Position numbers and translations under genes: made by a program
In this document: piece by piece, positions 10,051-18,848 of the stretch
Numbering within the stretch: position 1 is the first letter of the stretch
Layout of the letters: the number at the start of each line of letters is the position of its first letter
Assembly: GCA_900466575.1 (NCBI GenBank)
Contig: UBMP01000015.1
Coordinates: 1 to 64,000 of the forward strand
Length of the DNA: 64,000 nt
Source: Hyphomicrobiales bacterium
GTDB taxonomy: Bacteria; Pseudomonadota; Alphaproteobacteria; Rhizobiales; Rhizobiaceae
Reading direction: 5' to 3'
The notes under the pieces: generated by a model
What the model was told of the DNA's origin: nothing
The model's input: only the letters and a program-made list of their open reading frames with translations
Database searches by the model: none

Positions 10051-11070
10051 TTGGTCAAGGCAGGCACGCACCAAAATGTTGCGGTCGAGGAGATTGAGCT
10101 CGACCGGTCCAACCCTCGCATCCGCAAGTTTCTCGAAATGTACGGGGATAATCCATCTCCCGAGGCGATCTATCTTGCACTTGGAGCTGGCAACGAAGAG
10201 GAGCCTGGCAGTTCAAGCAGCACCACTTTCGAGAAGCTCAAGCAATCGATCCTGACGAATGGTGGCATCATACAGCCCGTGATCCTCAATCGCCGAGGCG
10301 ACGGAACGCTCGTCTGCGTCGAGGGCAACACTCGGGTCGCGCTCTATAAGAGCTTCCTTGAGGAGGGGGTCAAAGGCGACTGGGGCCATATTCCCTCACT
10401 CGTGCATGATGAGATTGACGACGCTTCGGTTCATGCGATCCGGCTTCAGATCCATCTCGTCGGCACCCGACCCTGGGATCCCTATTCGAAGGCGAAGTAT
10501 CTCTACGAGCTGAGGACCCAGGAGCATCTGCCGTTTGCCACGATCGTCGACTATTGCGGCGGTCGACAATCCGAGGTGCTCGAGAGCATCAACGCCTACG
10601 CCGATATCGAGAGATATTACCGTCCGGTGGTCGGTGAGGATGGCGAGTTCGATACGACGCGCTTCAGCGGCTTTGTCGAGCTGCAGAAGGCAGGGATAAA
10701 GCAGGCGATCAACGCGGCCGGTTTTGACTGTTTCGACTTCGCCCGCTGGATCCACGACGGCAAGCTGCATCCGCTGCAAAAAGTGCGCGTGCTGCCTCGG
10801 GTCTTACGCAATGAAAAGGCGCGTGAGATTTTCCTCAAGCAGGGCATCAAAAAGGCTGAAGCCGTACTTGAGAAGCCTGATCTGACAAAAACACTGCAGG
10901 AGGCCGAAATCGGTCAGCTCGCCCGCGCCCTCGTGACGCATATCGGTGCGCTCCAATATGATGAGCAGCAACGCATCAAGGCCGACCCCGGCGGTGATAC
11001 CGCACAGGCGCTGATTGACGCGCAAGGGGAATTGGCAAAGCTGCTCGATTGGCTGAAGCTGAGTTCGTGA
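10051..11070 (+). CDS. ParB/Srx-like protein, first gene of the seven-gene operon
   Basis: The N-terminal half carries a ParB-type nuclease/CTPase fold: VEEIELDRSNPRIRKF, then GGIIQPVILNRRGDGTLVCVEGNTRVALYK, where the GNTR motif replaces the usual GxxR(R) box. A long helical C-terminal region follows, with no helix-turn-helix I can name. I place the start at TTG 10051, because GGGGGGGAGA precedes it by a normal spacing and the protein then begins close to the ParB domain. An upstream ATG at 9985 lacks a clear site. There is no partner ParA, so plasmid partition is unlikely. One base separates it from the nuclease gene. ParB-like folds in defence loci can bind or cut DNA or hydrolyse nucleotides. 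Confidence 0.8.
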   Translation: MVKAGTHQNVAVEEIELDRSNPRIRKFLEMYGDNPSPEAIYLALGAGNEEEPGSSSSTTFEKLKQSILTNGGIIQPVILNRRGDGTLVCVEGNTRVALYKSFLEEGVKGDWGHIPSLVHDEIDDASVHAIRLQIHLVGTRPWDPYSKAKYLYELRTQEHLPFATIVDYCGGRQSEVLESINAYADIERYYRPVVGEDGEFDTTRFSGFVELQKAGIKQAINAAGFDCFDFARWIHDGKLHPLQKVRVLPRVLRNEKAREIFLKQGIKKAEAVLEKPDLTKTLQEAEIGQLARALVTHIGALQYDEQQRIKADPGGDTAQALIDAQGELAKLLDWLKLSS

Positions 11071-11071
11071 T

Positions 11072-11491
11072 ATGGGCGAGACTGCGGTTCACGCCGGACT
11101 GGTCGAAGTATTGGTGGCCTATGCCGAGACTGAGCTCGGCTTGGCTGCTAATCTTTCCATTCGGCACGATGCAGTGCGACCGATCAGAGGCGAACGCCCG
11201 CCGCGCATCAATGGTTATGTTCCCGATCTATATGCCACGGATGTCCCGACGACAGTGACCTTGATCGGTGAGGCCAAGACCAGGGCCGACCTTGAGACCG
11301 AGCATACGCGTTCACAAGTTCATGCCTTTCTCGACTATCTGTCGCAAACCCCGAATGGTATTTTTGTCCTCAGTGTGCCGATGAGTGCGGCGGTGACGGC
11401 CCTCCGGCTGCTTTCACAACTTAAGGCACCGTTCCAGGAAGCAGAGACCCGCACCGTTGTCATCGACGGTATCAGGGTGAAGGATTGCTGA
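11072..11491 (+). CDS. Small PD-(D/E)XK-type nuclease
   Basis: This 139-residue protein is close to the minimum size of the fold. A Pro51-Asp52 pair (NGYVPDLYATD) is followed by Glu67-Ala68-Lys69 (LIGEAKT), then a helix with Gln82 (RSQVHAFLDYL). This is the expected PD...ExK...Q order of restriction-endonuclease-like enzymes, including archaeal Holliday-junction-resolvase and VRR-type relatives. The catalytic set appears complete. It lies one base after the ParB-like gene and seven bases before the SNF2 helicase, so it is probably the DNA-cutting component of this operon. Substrate and specificity are unknown. Confidence 0.75.
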   Translation: MGETAVHAGLVEVLVAYAETELGLAANLSIRHDAVRPIRGERPPRINGYVPDLYATDVPTTVTLIGEAKTRADLETEHTRSQVHAFLDYLSQTPNGIFVLSVPMSAAVTALRLLSQLKAPFQEAETRTVVIDGIRVKDC

Positions 11492-11498
11492 GGTCGCC

Positions 11499-12980
11499 AT
11501 GCTGAAGATACAGAAAGCTGCGAGCCTCGACGCCAAACGTTCTGCCTTTCCACATCAGCTTGAGGCGTTTGCCGCGGTCAAGGACCTTCCCTATGCCGCC
11601 GTGTTTCATGAGCAGGGTCTGGGCAAGACAAAGATTGGTCTCGACGTTGCTCTTTTTTGGCTCGCCAATGATGTCGCGGACTCGGTGCTGATCGTCACCA
11701 AGAAAAGCCTGATCGAAAACTGGCGCAATGAGATTGCCGACCACAGCCATCTGCGTCCGCGTGTCCTTGGCCAAGACCGGAACGCAAACTTCTACGCGCT
11801 CAATAGTCCCGCCCGCCTCTACCTGACCCATTACGAGGCTATCGTTTCCGAGAGGAAGCGGCTCGAGCTGTTTTTGAAGACGCGCAAGGTGGCGGTGCTG
11901 CTCGATGAAGCGCACAAGATCAAGAATCCGGAAGCGGAAATCAGCCAGGCTTTGCATGCGCTTGCTGCAGGATTCGTGCGCCGGGTCATCATGACCGGAA
12001 CACCAGTCGCAAACCGCCCTTTCGACCTGTGGTCGCAGATCAGGTTCCTCGATCTCGGAAAAAGCCTTGGTGATGAATTTGCCGCCTTCAAACGAGACCT
12101 CGACCTGAGCAACGAGCTGCGCAAGGACGAAGGACGAGCGCAGGCATTTGCCGACGAACTTGAAGCGGTCTTTGAGAAGATCCGGCCGTTTTCGGTCCGG
12201 GAGACGAAGAAAACCGCTGGGCTGAAATTGCCTGACAAGACGATACGCAATCTGGAATGCGAACTTGAGCCGCGACAAGCGGAAATCTATGCACAATTCC
12301 GTGACGAATTGGCCGCAATCGTTGTGCGAGAGGGTCGGCCGGTTCTCGATGACGCCGAGGAAATTCTCAAACGCTTGCTGCGACTGGTCCAGGTTGCCTC
12401 CAATCCGGCGATGGTCGATCAAGCCTATAAGTCCGTGCCGGGAAAGATGCGTGTTCTAGATGAGCTCGTGACAGACGCCATCGATGCTGGTGAGAAAATC
12501 GTCGTTTGGACGAATTTCACGAAGAACGCCGAGGCGTTGCGCCGCCATCTCGATGAATTTGGCGCAGTTCTGGTGCATGGCGGAATAGAGATTGCCAAGC
12601 GCGAGGAAGCCCTGAGCGCTTTCAAGATGGATCCGCAAATCCAGGTACTTGTGGCGACACCTGGTGCAGCGAAGGAGGGGCTGACGCTCACCGTCGCCAA
12701 TCACGCCGTCTTCTATGACCGCACCTTCAGTCTCGACGACTACCTGCAGGCGCAGGACCGGATTCATCGGATTTCGCAGGACAAGCCCTGCTTCGTCACC
12801 AACCTTATCGGTGCCGGCACGGTCGATGCCTGGGTCGATGCGCTTTTGTCCGCCAAGCATCTCGCCGCACAATTGGGGCAGGGTGACATTGGCCGCGAGG
12901 AATACGATAAACGAGCCGATTATGCCTTTGCAGATATGATCCGCGAGGTGCTGAGGCTCGACAGTCAGGAGGAAGAATGA
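11499..12980 (+). CDS. SNF2-family helicase/translocase
   Basis: This 493-residue protein has both RecA-like lobes. Walker A is GLGKT at 40-44 inside HEQGLGKTKIG, the DEAH box is at 136-139, and TGTP is at 166-169. The second lobe ends with the SNF2 motif QAQDRIHRISQ. There is no extra nuclease or bromo-type domain. SNF2 proteins move along double-stranded DNA and are common in DISARM, Dnd and other phage-defence loci. Here the gene lies between the PD-ExK nuclease and a second ParB-like gene, with an ATGA overlap to the latter. It probably moves on DNA to displace proteins or feed the nuclease. Confidence 0.92.
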   Translation: MLKIQKAASLDAKRSAFPHQLEAFAAVKDLPYAAVFHEQGLGKTKIGLDVALFWLANDVADSVLIVTKKSLIENWRNEIADHSHLRPRVLGQDRNANFYALNSPARLYLTHYEAIVSERKRLELFLKTRKVAVLLDEAHKIKNPEAEISQALHALAAGFVRRVIMTGTPVANRPFDLWSQIRFLDLGKSLGDEFAAFKRDLDLSNELRKDEGRAQAFADELEAVFEKIRPFSVRETKKTAGLKLPDKTIRNLECELEPRQAEIYAQFRDELAAIVVREGRPVLDDAEEILKRLLRLVQVASNPAMVDQAYKSVPGKMRVLDELVTDAIDAGEKIVVWTNFTKNAEALRRHLDEFGAVLVHGGIEIAKREEALSAFKMDPQIQVLVATPGAAKEGLTLTVANHAVFYDRTFSLDDYLQAQDRIHRISQDKPCFVTNLIGAGTVDAWVDALLSAKHLAAQLGQGDIGREEYDKRADYAFADMIREVLRLDSQEEE

Positions 12981-13990
12981 ACACGATAGAAAAGAACCCG
13001 CTGAAGGCTGGCGAAACGATCCTTATTCGCGGGGTCGACGTGCCTGTCGAAACCGGGTCTTTGCCGCAGAAAGATTTGCTGTTCTTCGTGGAAAATCCCC
13101 GGGTTTATTCGATCTTGCGCACCGACGGCGAAGAGCCGAGCCAGGCCGACATCGAGCGGAAGCTCCTCGACATGGACCATGTGAAAGCGTTGATCCAGGA
13201 TATCAAGCGTGATGGAGGGTTGACGGATCCGGTCGTAGTCAGGGCGGGCACGCTGGAAGTGTTGGAAGGCAATAGCCGGCTGGCAGCTTATCGGGCGCTC
13301 GCAAAAAACGACCCTGTCAAATGGGGGTATATGAAGGTGCGGCTGCTGCCGCAAGACATCGACGAGGCTCTCATTTTCGCCCTCTTGGGGCAATATCATA
13401 TCAAAGGTAAGAAGGATTGGGCGCCATTCGAACAGGCCGGCTTTCTTTATCGGCGGCATAAAACTCACGAAGTTGATACTGGCAAGCTGGCAGTTGAAAT
13501 TGGTCTGTCGAAACGAAAGGTAGAGCATCTGATAGCCGTTTATCAGTTCATGCTCGACCACGGTGAGGCCGATACCGCCAAGTGGAGCTATTACGACGAA
13601 TATCTGAAGTCTTCGAAGATCCGGAAGGCTCGCCTCGCCAACGCGACTTTCGACGACCTCGTAGTCGCAAAGATCAAGAGTGATGAAATTGCCAAGGCTG
13701 TTGATGTCCGTGACCGCTTGCCGATTATCTGTTCGGCGCCGAAGGCACTCCAGAAGTTCGTCAACGGTACCGAAGGGTTTGAGGACGCTTTCGACCATGC
13801 CGTTGAAACTGGCGCCGATAATACGCCCCTGAAGAAGATTACCAAATTTCGCAACTGGCTTGCCCTACCGGAAACGGAAGCTGCGCTCGGCCATGCCCAG
13901 GACGAGACGCGCAAGAAGATCCTGTTTGAACTCGGCAAGCTCTCCGGTCGCGTTGACGCGTTAATGCACAAACTCAATCCAAAAAAATAA
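12977..13990 (+). CDS. Second ParB/Srx-like protein
   Basis: The 337-residue product has a ParB-type N-terminal domain: LLFFVENPRVYSIL, then DIKRDGGLTDPVVVRAGTLEVLEGNSRLAAY, where GNSR is the nucleotide/phosphate-binding box. The middle (GLSKRKVEHLIAVYQF) looks like the helix-turn-helix region of ParB proteins. It differs clearly from the first ParB-like protein of the operon, so the two are not a recent duplication. It overlaps the helicase stop by ATGA. About 100 untranslated bases separate it from the next gene. The two proteins may act as a pair or have different DNA or nucleotide targets. Confidence 0.8.
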   Translation: MNTIEKNPLKAGETILIRGVDVPVETGSLPQKDLLFFVENPRVYSILRTDGEEPSQADIERKLLDMDHVKALIQDIKRDGGLTDPVVVRAGTLEVLEGNSRLAAYRALAKNDPVKWGYMKVRLLPQDIDEALIFALLGQYHIKGKKDWAPFEQAGFLYRRHKTHEVDTGKLAVEIGLSKRKVEHLIAVYQFMLDHGEADTAKWSYYDEYLKSSKIRKARLANATFDDLVVAKIKSDEIAKAVDVRDRLPIICSAPKALQKFVNGTEGFEDAFDHAVETGADNTPLKKITKFRNWLALPETEAALGHAQDETRKKILFELGKLSGRVDALMHKLNPKK

Positions 13991-14091
13991 CTGCTCATCG
14001 CGCCAATTTGGCTCAACCCATTGCTTGACTTGTGCCCTCCAACTGCAGAAACTGCACCCAGCGAATGCAAATTCGGAAGCAGGGGGGGGCT

Positions 14092-15117
14092 ATGGCTGAA
14101 TCAATCTGGATCAATTGCTCGACCGGCGTATCGGTCGACAGGCCGGTCCTGTTGGGATTTGCGTCGGCAAAGCTCTTGTATCGATATAGCTTTGCAGACG
14201 TGTTGAACGAGGACACGGGACTTGGATACCAGCGACGCTTCAACTCGCAACACAGCCAGGATTTCCGCCGCTACATCCGACAGACCGGCGCATCGACCAT
14301 CCCGCTCACGTTGAATCTTCGGCCAGACGAACAGGGCTGGCAATTGCAGAACATCGGCGCGGGGCAGGCTCGGTTGGAAATCGAGCCCGCGGCCGGCAAG
14401 ATCATGGCCCAGGTCGATTGCCAGCATCGGCTCGGATGCCTGGAGGATCTCGACATCCAGCTGCCGTTCATGTGCTATGTGGGGCTTAGCCTGAAAGAGG
14501 AGATGGAAGTCTTCAGCACCATCAACAGCAAGGCCAAGGGCCTTAGCGCCAGTCTCCTTGACTTTCATGATGCGCATCTTGCCGGCGACCTCGCCAAAGA
14601 CCGTCCCGAAATCTTCATCGCGCTTCATTTGAATAATGACCCGGAATCGCCCTGGTGTCGGCAGCTCGACCTCGGTGGGGAAAGTACGTCCGGTATGGCG
14701 CGGCGCGCCTCTTTGCGAACGATGCAGAAAGCGATCAAGCGCTTTATCAGCGCCACCCGGTTGCTCAAGACACGTTCGCCCGAAAAGGTTGCGCAGATCG
14801 TCTTGTCGTTCTGGCGCGCAGTGGCGGAAGTGCTGCCTGCGCAGTGGAGCACGCCGCGCAAGCACATCCTGACCAAGGGTGTTGGCGTCTATTCGCTGAT
14901 GGACATCGCGGCCGACATCTACAACGAGGCCGATGCCTCCGCGAAACTTGACCGTGGCTATTTCGTCAATCGGCTCGCTGACTTTGCGCATGATGTTGAT
15001 TGGACGACAAATGGTCGGCTGAAGGGTCTCGGCGGCGAAGGCGGCGTCAACGAAGCAGTCGAATATATCCGCGAAATGCGCAAGCGCTCTCATCTGAAAG
15101 TCGTCAGCAATGGCTAA
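14092..15117 (+). CDS. DGQHR-domain (DndB-like) protein
   Basis: This 341-residue protein carries QVDCQHRLGCLED at about 107-119, the signature of the DGQHR family with Cys110 in place of the usual glycine. It is followed by EEMEVFSTINSKAKGLS, the conserved FxxIN segment of DndB-type proteins. DndB is the transcriptional/regulatory member of the DNA phosphorothioation locus, and related proteins occur in many modification loci. No dndC, dndD or dndE is nearby, so this is not a normal Dnd operon. ATG 14092 is preceded by a run of G (AGGGGGGGG), the same kind of site used by the first gene. It overlaps the radical SAM gene by eight bases. Confidence 0.75.
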   Translation: MAESIWINCSTGVSVDRPVLLGFASAKLLYRYSFADVLNEDTGLGYQRRFNSQHSQDFRRYIRQTGASTIPLTLNLRPDEQGWQLQNIGAGQARLEIEPAAGKIMAQVDCQHRLGCLEDLDIQLPFMCYVGLSLKEEMEVFSTINSKAKGLSASLLDFHDAHLAGDLAKDRPEIFIALHLNNDPESPWCRQLDLGGESTSGMARRASLRTMQKAIKRFISATRLLKTRSPEKVAQIVLSFWRAVAEVLPAQWSTPRKHILTKGVGVYSLMDIAADIYNEADASAKLDRGYFVNRLADFAHDVDWTTNGRLKGLGGEGGVNEAVEYIREMRKRSHLKVVSNG

Positions 15118-16744
15118 CAAGAAAATCCTGCTCATCGAGCCAGGCTACAAGAACAAGTACCCGCCGCTAGGCCTGATGAAGATCGCCCAATATCACGGGC
15201 CGCGCGGCAAGCGCGACGATGTGCGTTTCATCAAAGGCGAGGATCGTTCTGTTATGAACGAGGCCTGGGATCGCATCTACGTAACCACGCTGTTTTCCTT
15301 CGAATATCCGAAGATTTCCCAATCGATCGACTTTGCGCTGGAAGTAGCGAACGGCCAGGCCGACAAGGTCTTTGTCGGCGGGATTGCCGCTTCGCTGATG
15401 CATGAGCGGTTTCTGGATGAACGTCGCTGGCACGGAATTCGCTTCATCAAGGGGCTTTTGTCCGAAGCGCCGGCCGTCTCGTTGCAACTGGATGAATTTG
15501 CTGAGGAGCTCTATTCCAGCGATACGGCGGGTCGGCCAATCGAGGATCTGGTGCCCGATTACGACATCCTGTCCCAGATCGACTACAAATACCCAGTAAG
15601 GGATGCCTATTTCGCTTACACCTCGCGAGGCTGCATCCGCAAATGCCATTTCTGTGGCGTGCCGAAGCTAGAGGGCATGCAGCGCGACACAGAGTCCCTA
15701 ACAGATCTCGTGCGAGCCATCGATGAGCACTATGGTCCAAAGAAGGACCTGATTCTGATGGACAACAACGTCGTCGCTTCGCCGAGATTCAAGGAGATCA
15801 TCGCCGAGATCCGCGACCTTGGCTTCGTACCCGGCGCCAAGCTATTGCGGCCGGGTGCGAAGGTACCGGTCCAGCGTCGCGTCGACTTCAATCAAGGCGT
15901 GGACGCGCGTATTCTTTGCAAAGATCCGATGTATCTGCGCGAACTGGCAACAATCTGCCTGAAGCCGTTACGTATCGCTTTCGATCATCTCGGTGTCAAA
16001 AAGCCCTATGAGCAGGCTGTGCGCTACGCCGCTGAGTATGGGTTGACCGAGCTCTCCAACTACATGCTCTACAATTTCCATGACGGGCCGGAGGACCTTT
16101 TCGAGCGGATGCGTCTGAACGTCACCCTGAATGAGGAGCTCGGTATCCGCATCTGGTCGTTTCCGATGCGCTACCAGCCGACAAATCGGCCGGACCGGGG
16201 TCATATCGGCGAAAAATGGTCGCGCTATCAACTGCGTTCGATGCAAATCATCCTGCAGGCGACGCACGGCATTGTCTCCGGTGCGCCCGAATTCTTCAAA
16301 AGGGCATTCGGCGATACGTTTGACGACTATGCTCGCATCCTTCTGATGCCGCATGACTTTATTTTCAACAGGAACTGGTACGAGCATTACGACCCGGAGC
16401 AGAAGCTTCACGAGTATCAAAAAGAATTCGCCTATCTCGACAGTTACGAGCAGGCTGAACTCCTCGAGCTGCTCTCCTCCTGCGATCCGCGGGAGTTTGT
16501 GACGTTGAGCGATCGGGCGGCCAATTACAAGGTTCGTCGGATCCTGCGTTTTTATATCCCGGTATCGAAAGACGAGCTGACCGCAATCTGGTCGAGGCAG
16601 AAGGAACTCGTGCGCATCGAGTCGATCTCCGACCTTGGGCTGGCCGAAGATGAGCGTGTCGAAGACGCTGGACTCGACTATGAAGAGTATGCTCAGCAAC
16701 CCATCGGCATCGAGCAAGGCATAAAGCAGAGGGCCGTCGCATGA
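15110..16744 (+). CDS. Radical SAM enzyme with a B12-binding-like N-terminus
   Basis: This 544-residue protein starts KKILLIEPGYKNKYPPLGLMKIA, the opening of cobalamin-binding radical SAM enzymes, but no DxHxxG cobalamin motif is evident. The cluster motif is Cys175-x3-Cys179-x2-Cys182 in GCIRKCHFCG, which binds the 4Fe-4S cluster that cleaves S-adenosylmethionine. A TIM-barrel-like region follows, with DLILMDNNVVAS. The long C-terminal part (about 330-540) is not recognised and may bind the substrate. The usual relatives methylate or rearrange small molecules or modify RNA. In this operon I infer action on a nucleotide or DNA base, which the sequence alone does not prove. It overlaps both neighbours by 4-8 bases. 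Confidence 0.85.
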   Translation: MANKKILLIEPGYKNKYPPLGLMKIAQYHGPRGKRDDVRFIKGEDRSVMNEAWDRIYVTTLFSFEYPKISQSIDFALEVANGQADKVFVGGIAASLMHERFLDERRWHGIRFIKGLLSEAPAVSLQLDEFAEELYSSDTAGRPIEDLVPDYDILSQIDYKYPVRDAYFAYTSRGCIRKCHFCGVPKLEGMQRDTESLTDLVRAIDEHYGPKKDLILMDNNVVASPRFKEIIAEIRDLGFVPGAKLLRPGAKVPVQRRVDFNQGVDARILCKDPMYLRELATICLKPLRIAFDHLGVKKPYEQAVRYAAEYGLTELSNYMLYNFHDGPEDLFERMRLNVTLNEELGIRIWSFPMRYQPTNRPDRGHIGEKWSRYQLRSMQIILQATHGIVSGAPEFFKRAFGDTFDDYARILLMPHDFIFNRNWYEHYDPEQKLHEYQKEFAYLDSYEQAELLELLSSCDPREFVTLSDRAANYKVRRILRFYIPVSKDELTAIWSRQKELVRIESISDLGLAEDERVEDAGLDYEEYAQQPIGIEQGIKQRAVA

Positions 16745-18309
16745 CCCTGGAACCATTGGCCCGACCAAGCCGGGCGGCCATTATCGCGGCTCGTAATGCA
16801 GGCGAGTCCGAAGCCATCGAAGATATTGTCATTGGCCGCGACGTCCTCGAGTTGGTGTCGAGTGCGATGTACATCGATCCGATGACGATCTACCGAGAGT
16901 ATGTTCAGAATGCCGCTGATGCGATCGATGAAGCACGAGCCTCCGGTCTGCTTGGGCCAGGGGAGCGCGGTCAAGTTCTGATCAGCATTGATCAGGCCTC
17001 TCGGTCGATTACGATCCGAGACAACGGCATTGGGATCTCCAATGCCGACTTTGCACGCAAAATGGTCGCGCTTGGTGCGAGCGGGAAGCGTGGGACGACC
17101 GCACGAGGCTTCCGTGGGGTAGGGCGCTTAGCCGGCCTTGGCTATGCGCAGGAGCTAATTTTCCGCTCGAAAACAGCCTCGGATCCATTGGTTGCTGAAT
17201 TGGTCTGGGATTGCCGCAAGCTAAAAGCTGCCTTGCGTCAGTCGGAGGGTACGATTGAGGATCTGATCCGCTCGGTCGCAACGCTCAAGAAGAAGTCGGC
17301 CGGCGAGTACCCGGAGCGCTTTTTTGAGGTCGAACTGCGCAATGTGGTGAGACTCCGCAGCGACCGCTTGATGAGCCCGGCTGCCGTCGACGAATATCTG
17401 GGGCAAGTCGCTCCGGTTCCCTTTTCCCCTGAGTTCCGGTTTGGTCCCGAAATCCGCGAAGCTCTGGTTGCATACGTCGGGCTTGGCGAGCTCTATATTC
17501 GCATTGACGGCTTCGGCGATCAGATATATCGACCGCATCGTGATGTGATGTTGGACGAGGGCGGCAAGGGCGTCGAGTTCAACGCACTGTCTGTCACTGA
17601 GATCCCCGGCATTGACGGTGACACAGCTGCCATAGCTTGGATTCTGCACCATCAATATGAAGGTGCTTTGCCAAACGTCGCCGGCGTCAAAGGGTTGAGG
17701 CTTCGCTGCGGCAACGTCCAGATTGGCGAACACGGATTACTGGAAGAGCTGTTTCCTGAAACGCGCTTCAACTCGTGGTCCGTTGGCGAGATTCATGTCG
17801 TCGACAAGAAGATCATTCCGAATGGGCGTCGGGATCATTTCGAACAGAATTCCCACTACCACAACCTTACCAATCAGCTCGCGCCTTTGGCGCGCGACAT
17901 AGCGAAGCGGTGCAGGACCAGTTCCGTTCGGCGCAAGTGGGAACGCGATTACGATATCGCCATTCAGGCAGTGTCTGAGGCGGTCGAAATTATCGCTCAA
18001 GGCAGTCTCAAGGCCGAGGCCAGGCTGGCTGTTGCTGCCTCGGCCGGGCATTCCCTGATGAAGGCGAGGAAGATTGCCGGGTTGGAGCCGCTCGGAGACG
18101 GCTTCGCCCGACGCCAGTCAGAGGTCGATGCACTTCAGGCGCGGCTTGCATCTCTCGAAGGCGAGGTAAGCGCCGGATCTGCGTTCGAAAGATTGCCGGC
18201 GGAGGAACGCGAGCGCTATCAGACTGTGTTCGAGCTGATCTACGAATGCTCGGCCAACCGGGCGGTCGCCAAGTCGCTGATCGACAAGATTATGCTGCGG
18301 CTCGCCTAA
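16741..18309 (+). CDS. GHKL (Hsp90-like) ATPase
   Basis: This 522-residue protein has the Bergerat ATP fold: N-box with Glu53 and Asn57 in YREYVQNAADAID, G1 box Asp94-x-Gly96-x-Gly98 in RDNGIGIS, and G2 box GFRGVGRLAG (123-132). The remainder resembles the middle domain of Hsp90/MORC-type proteins, with a C-terminal helical region. Such ATPases close like a clamp on DNA or on a client protein and recur in anti-phage operons. It is the last gene of the operon and overlaps the radical SAM stop by ATGA. Confidence 0.85.
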   Translation: MTLEPLARPSRAAIIAARNAGESEAIEDIVIGRDVLELVSSAMYIDPMTIYREYVQNAADAIDEARASGLLGPGERGQVLISIDQASRSITIRDNGIGISNADFARKMVALGASGKRGTTARGFRGVGRLAGLGYAQELIFRSKTASDPLVAELVWDCRKLKAALRQSEGTIEDLIRSVATLKKKSAGEYPERFFEVELRNVVRLRSDRLMSPAAVDEYLGQVAPVPFSPEFRFGPEIREALVAYVGLGELYIRIDGFGDQIYRPHRDVMLDEGGKGVEFNALSVTEIPGIDGDTAAIAWILHHQYEGALPNVAGVKGLRLRCGNVQIGEHGLLEELFPETRFNSWSVGEIHVVDKKIIPNGRRDHFEQNSHYHNLTNQLAPLARDIAKRCRTSSVRRKWERDYDIAIQAVSEAVEIIAQGSLKAEARLAVAASAGHSLMKARKIAGLEPLGDGFARRQSEVDALQARLASLEGEVSAGSAFERLPAEERERYQTVFELIYECSANRAVAKSLIDKIMLRLA

Positions 18310-18848
18310 GCGGAGCTCCAGCGGGACCGCTCTGAGTGGAGGCTTTCTAAGTTTTACGCGGTGGGATGTCGCGCTTCATTTTCTGGGTGGGGGCATGTGC
18401 GGCTCGATCCATTTATCAGGAAATACGAGAGGTTTGTCTCCGATCTGACGGAGGTGTCAACGGCGGAGTAAAAACCGGCCACGCGACGGCGTTCTACCTT
18501 GACACGGCCGCGCTGAAGGGGGCTATCAACCCTGGCCACGACGCCCGCCGTCAGTTCCTCGCCTAGCGGCGGTCTAAGCCCTCCGGCAGCTTGCTGGTTA
18601 AAGCCAAGCGCGTAAGATGATAGGGAAGTTGCTGGACGAAGACGAACGTCTGACACGTCTGAAGGCGCGGCTCATGGATAAACCTCCAGGAAGTGCTCGA
18701 TGTTGTGAACGTTTTTGTGGGCCCAAGAACGTATCAGAAAATCCGACGTCGCCTCAAGGCACCTGGGTCCTAACGTCATGCGCGTCGGCGACCGTAATAG
18801 TCTTTTCGTTCTTCTCGTCAACTCATTGCCAGTCCTCTCGACGGGTAC
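18310..18848. other. Gap between the seven-gene operon and the membrane protein
   Basis: No gene is supported. Sequence near 18440-18560 (GTCAACGGCGGAGTAAAAAC and onward) has the look of rhizobial transposon-adjacent DNA, but I could not match it to a family. Possible short frames here lack ribosome sites. Confidence 0.35.

Noticed and set aside
10051-13990. Plasmid partition genes or an integrated plasmid origin
   Set aside because: Two ParB-like proteins exist but there is no ParA, RepA/RepC or iteron array.
14092-15117. A Dnd phosphorothioation system
   Set aside because: Only a DndB/DGQHR-like gene is present. No cysteine desulfurase, DndC, DndD or DndE is found within the window.
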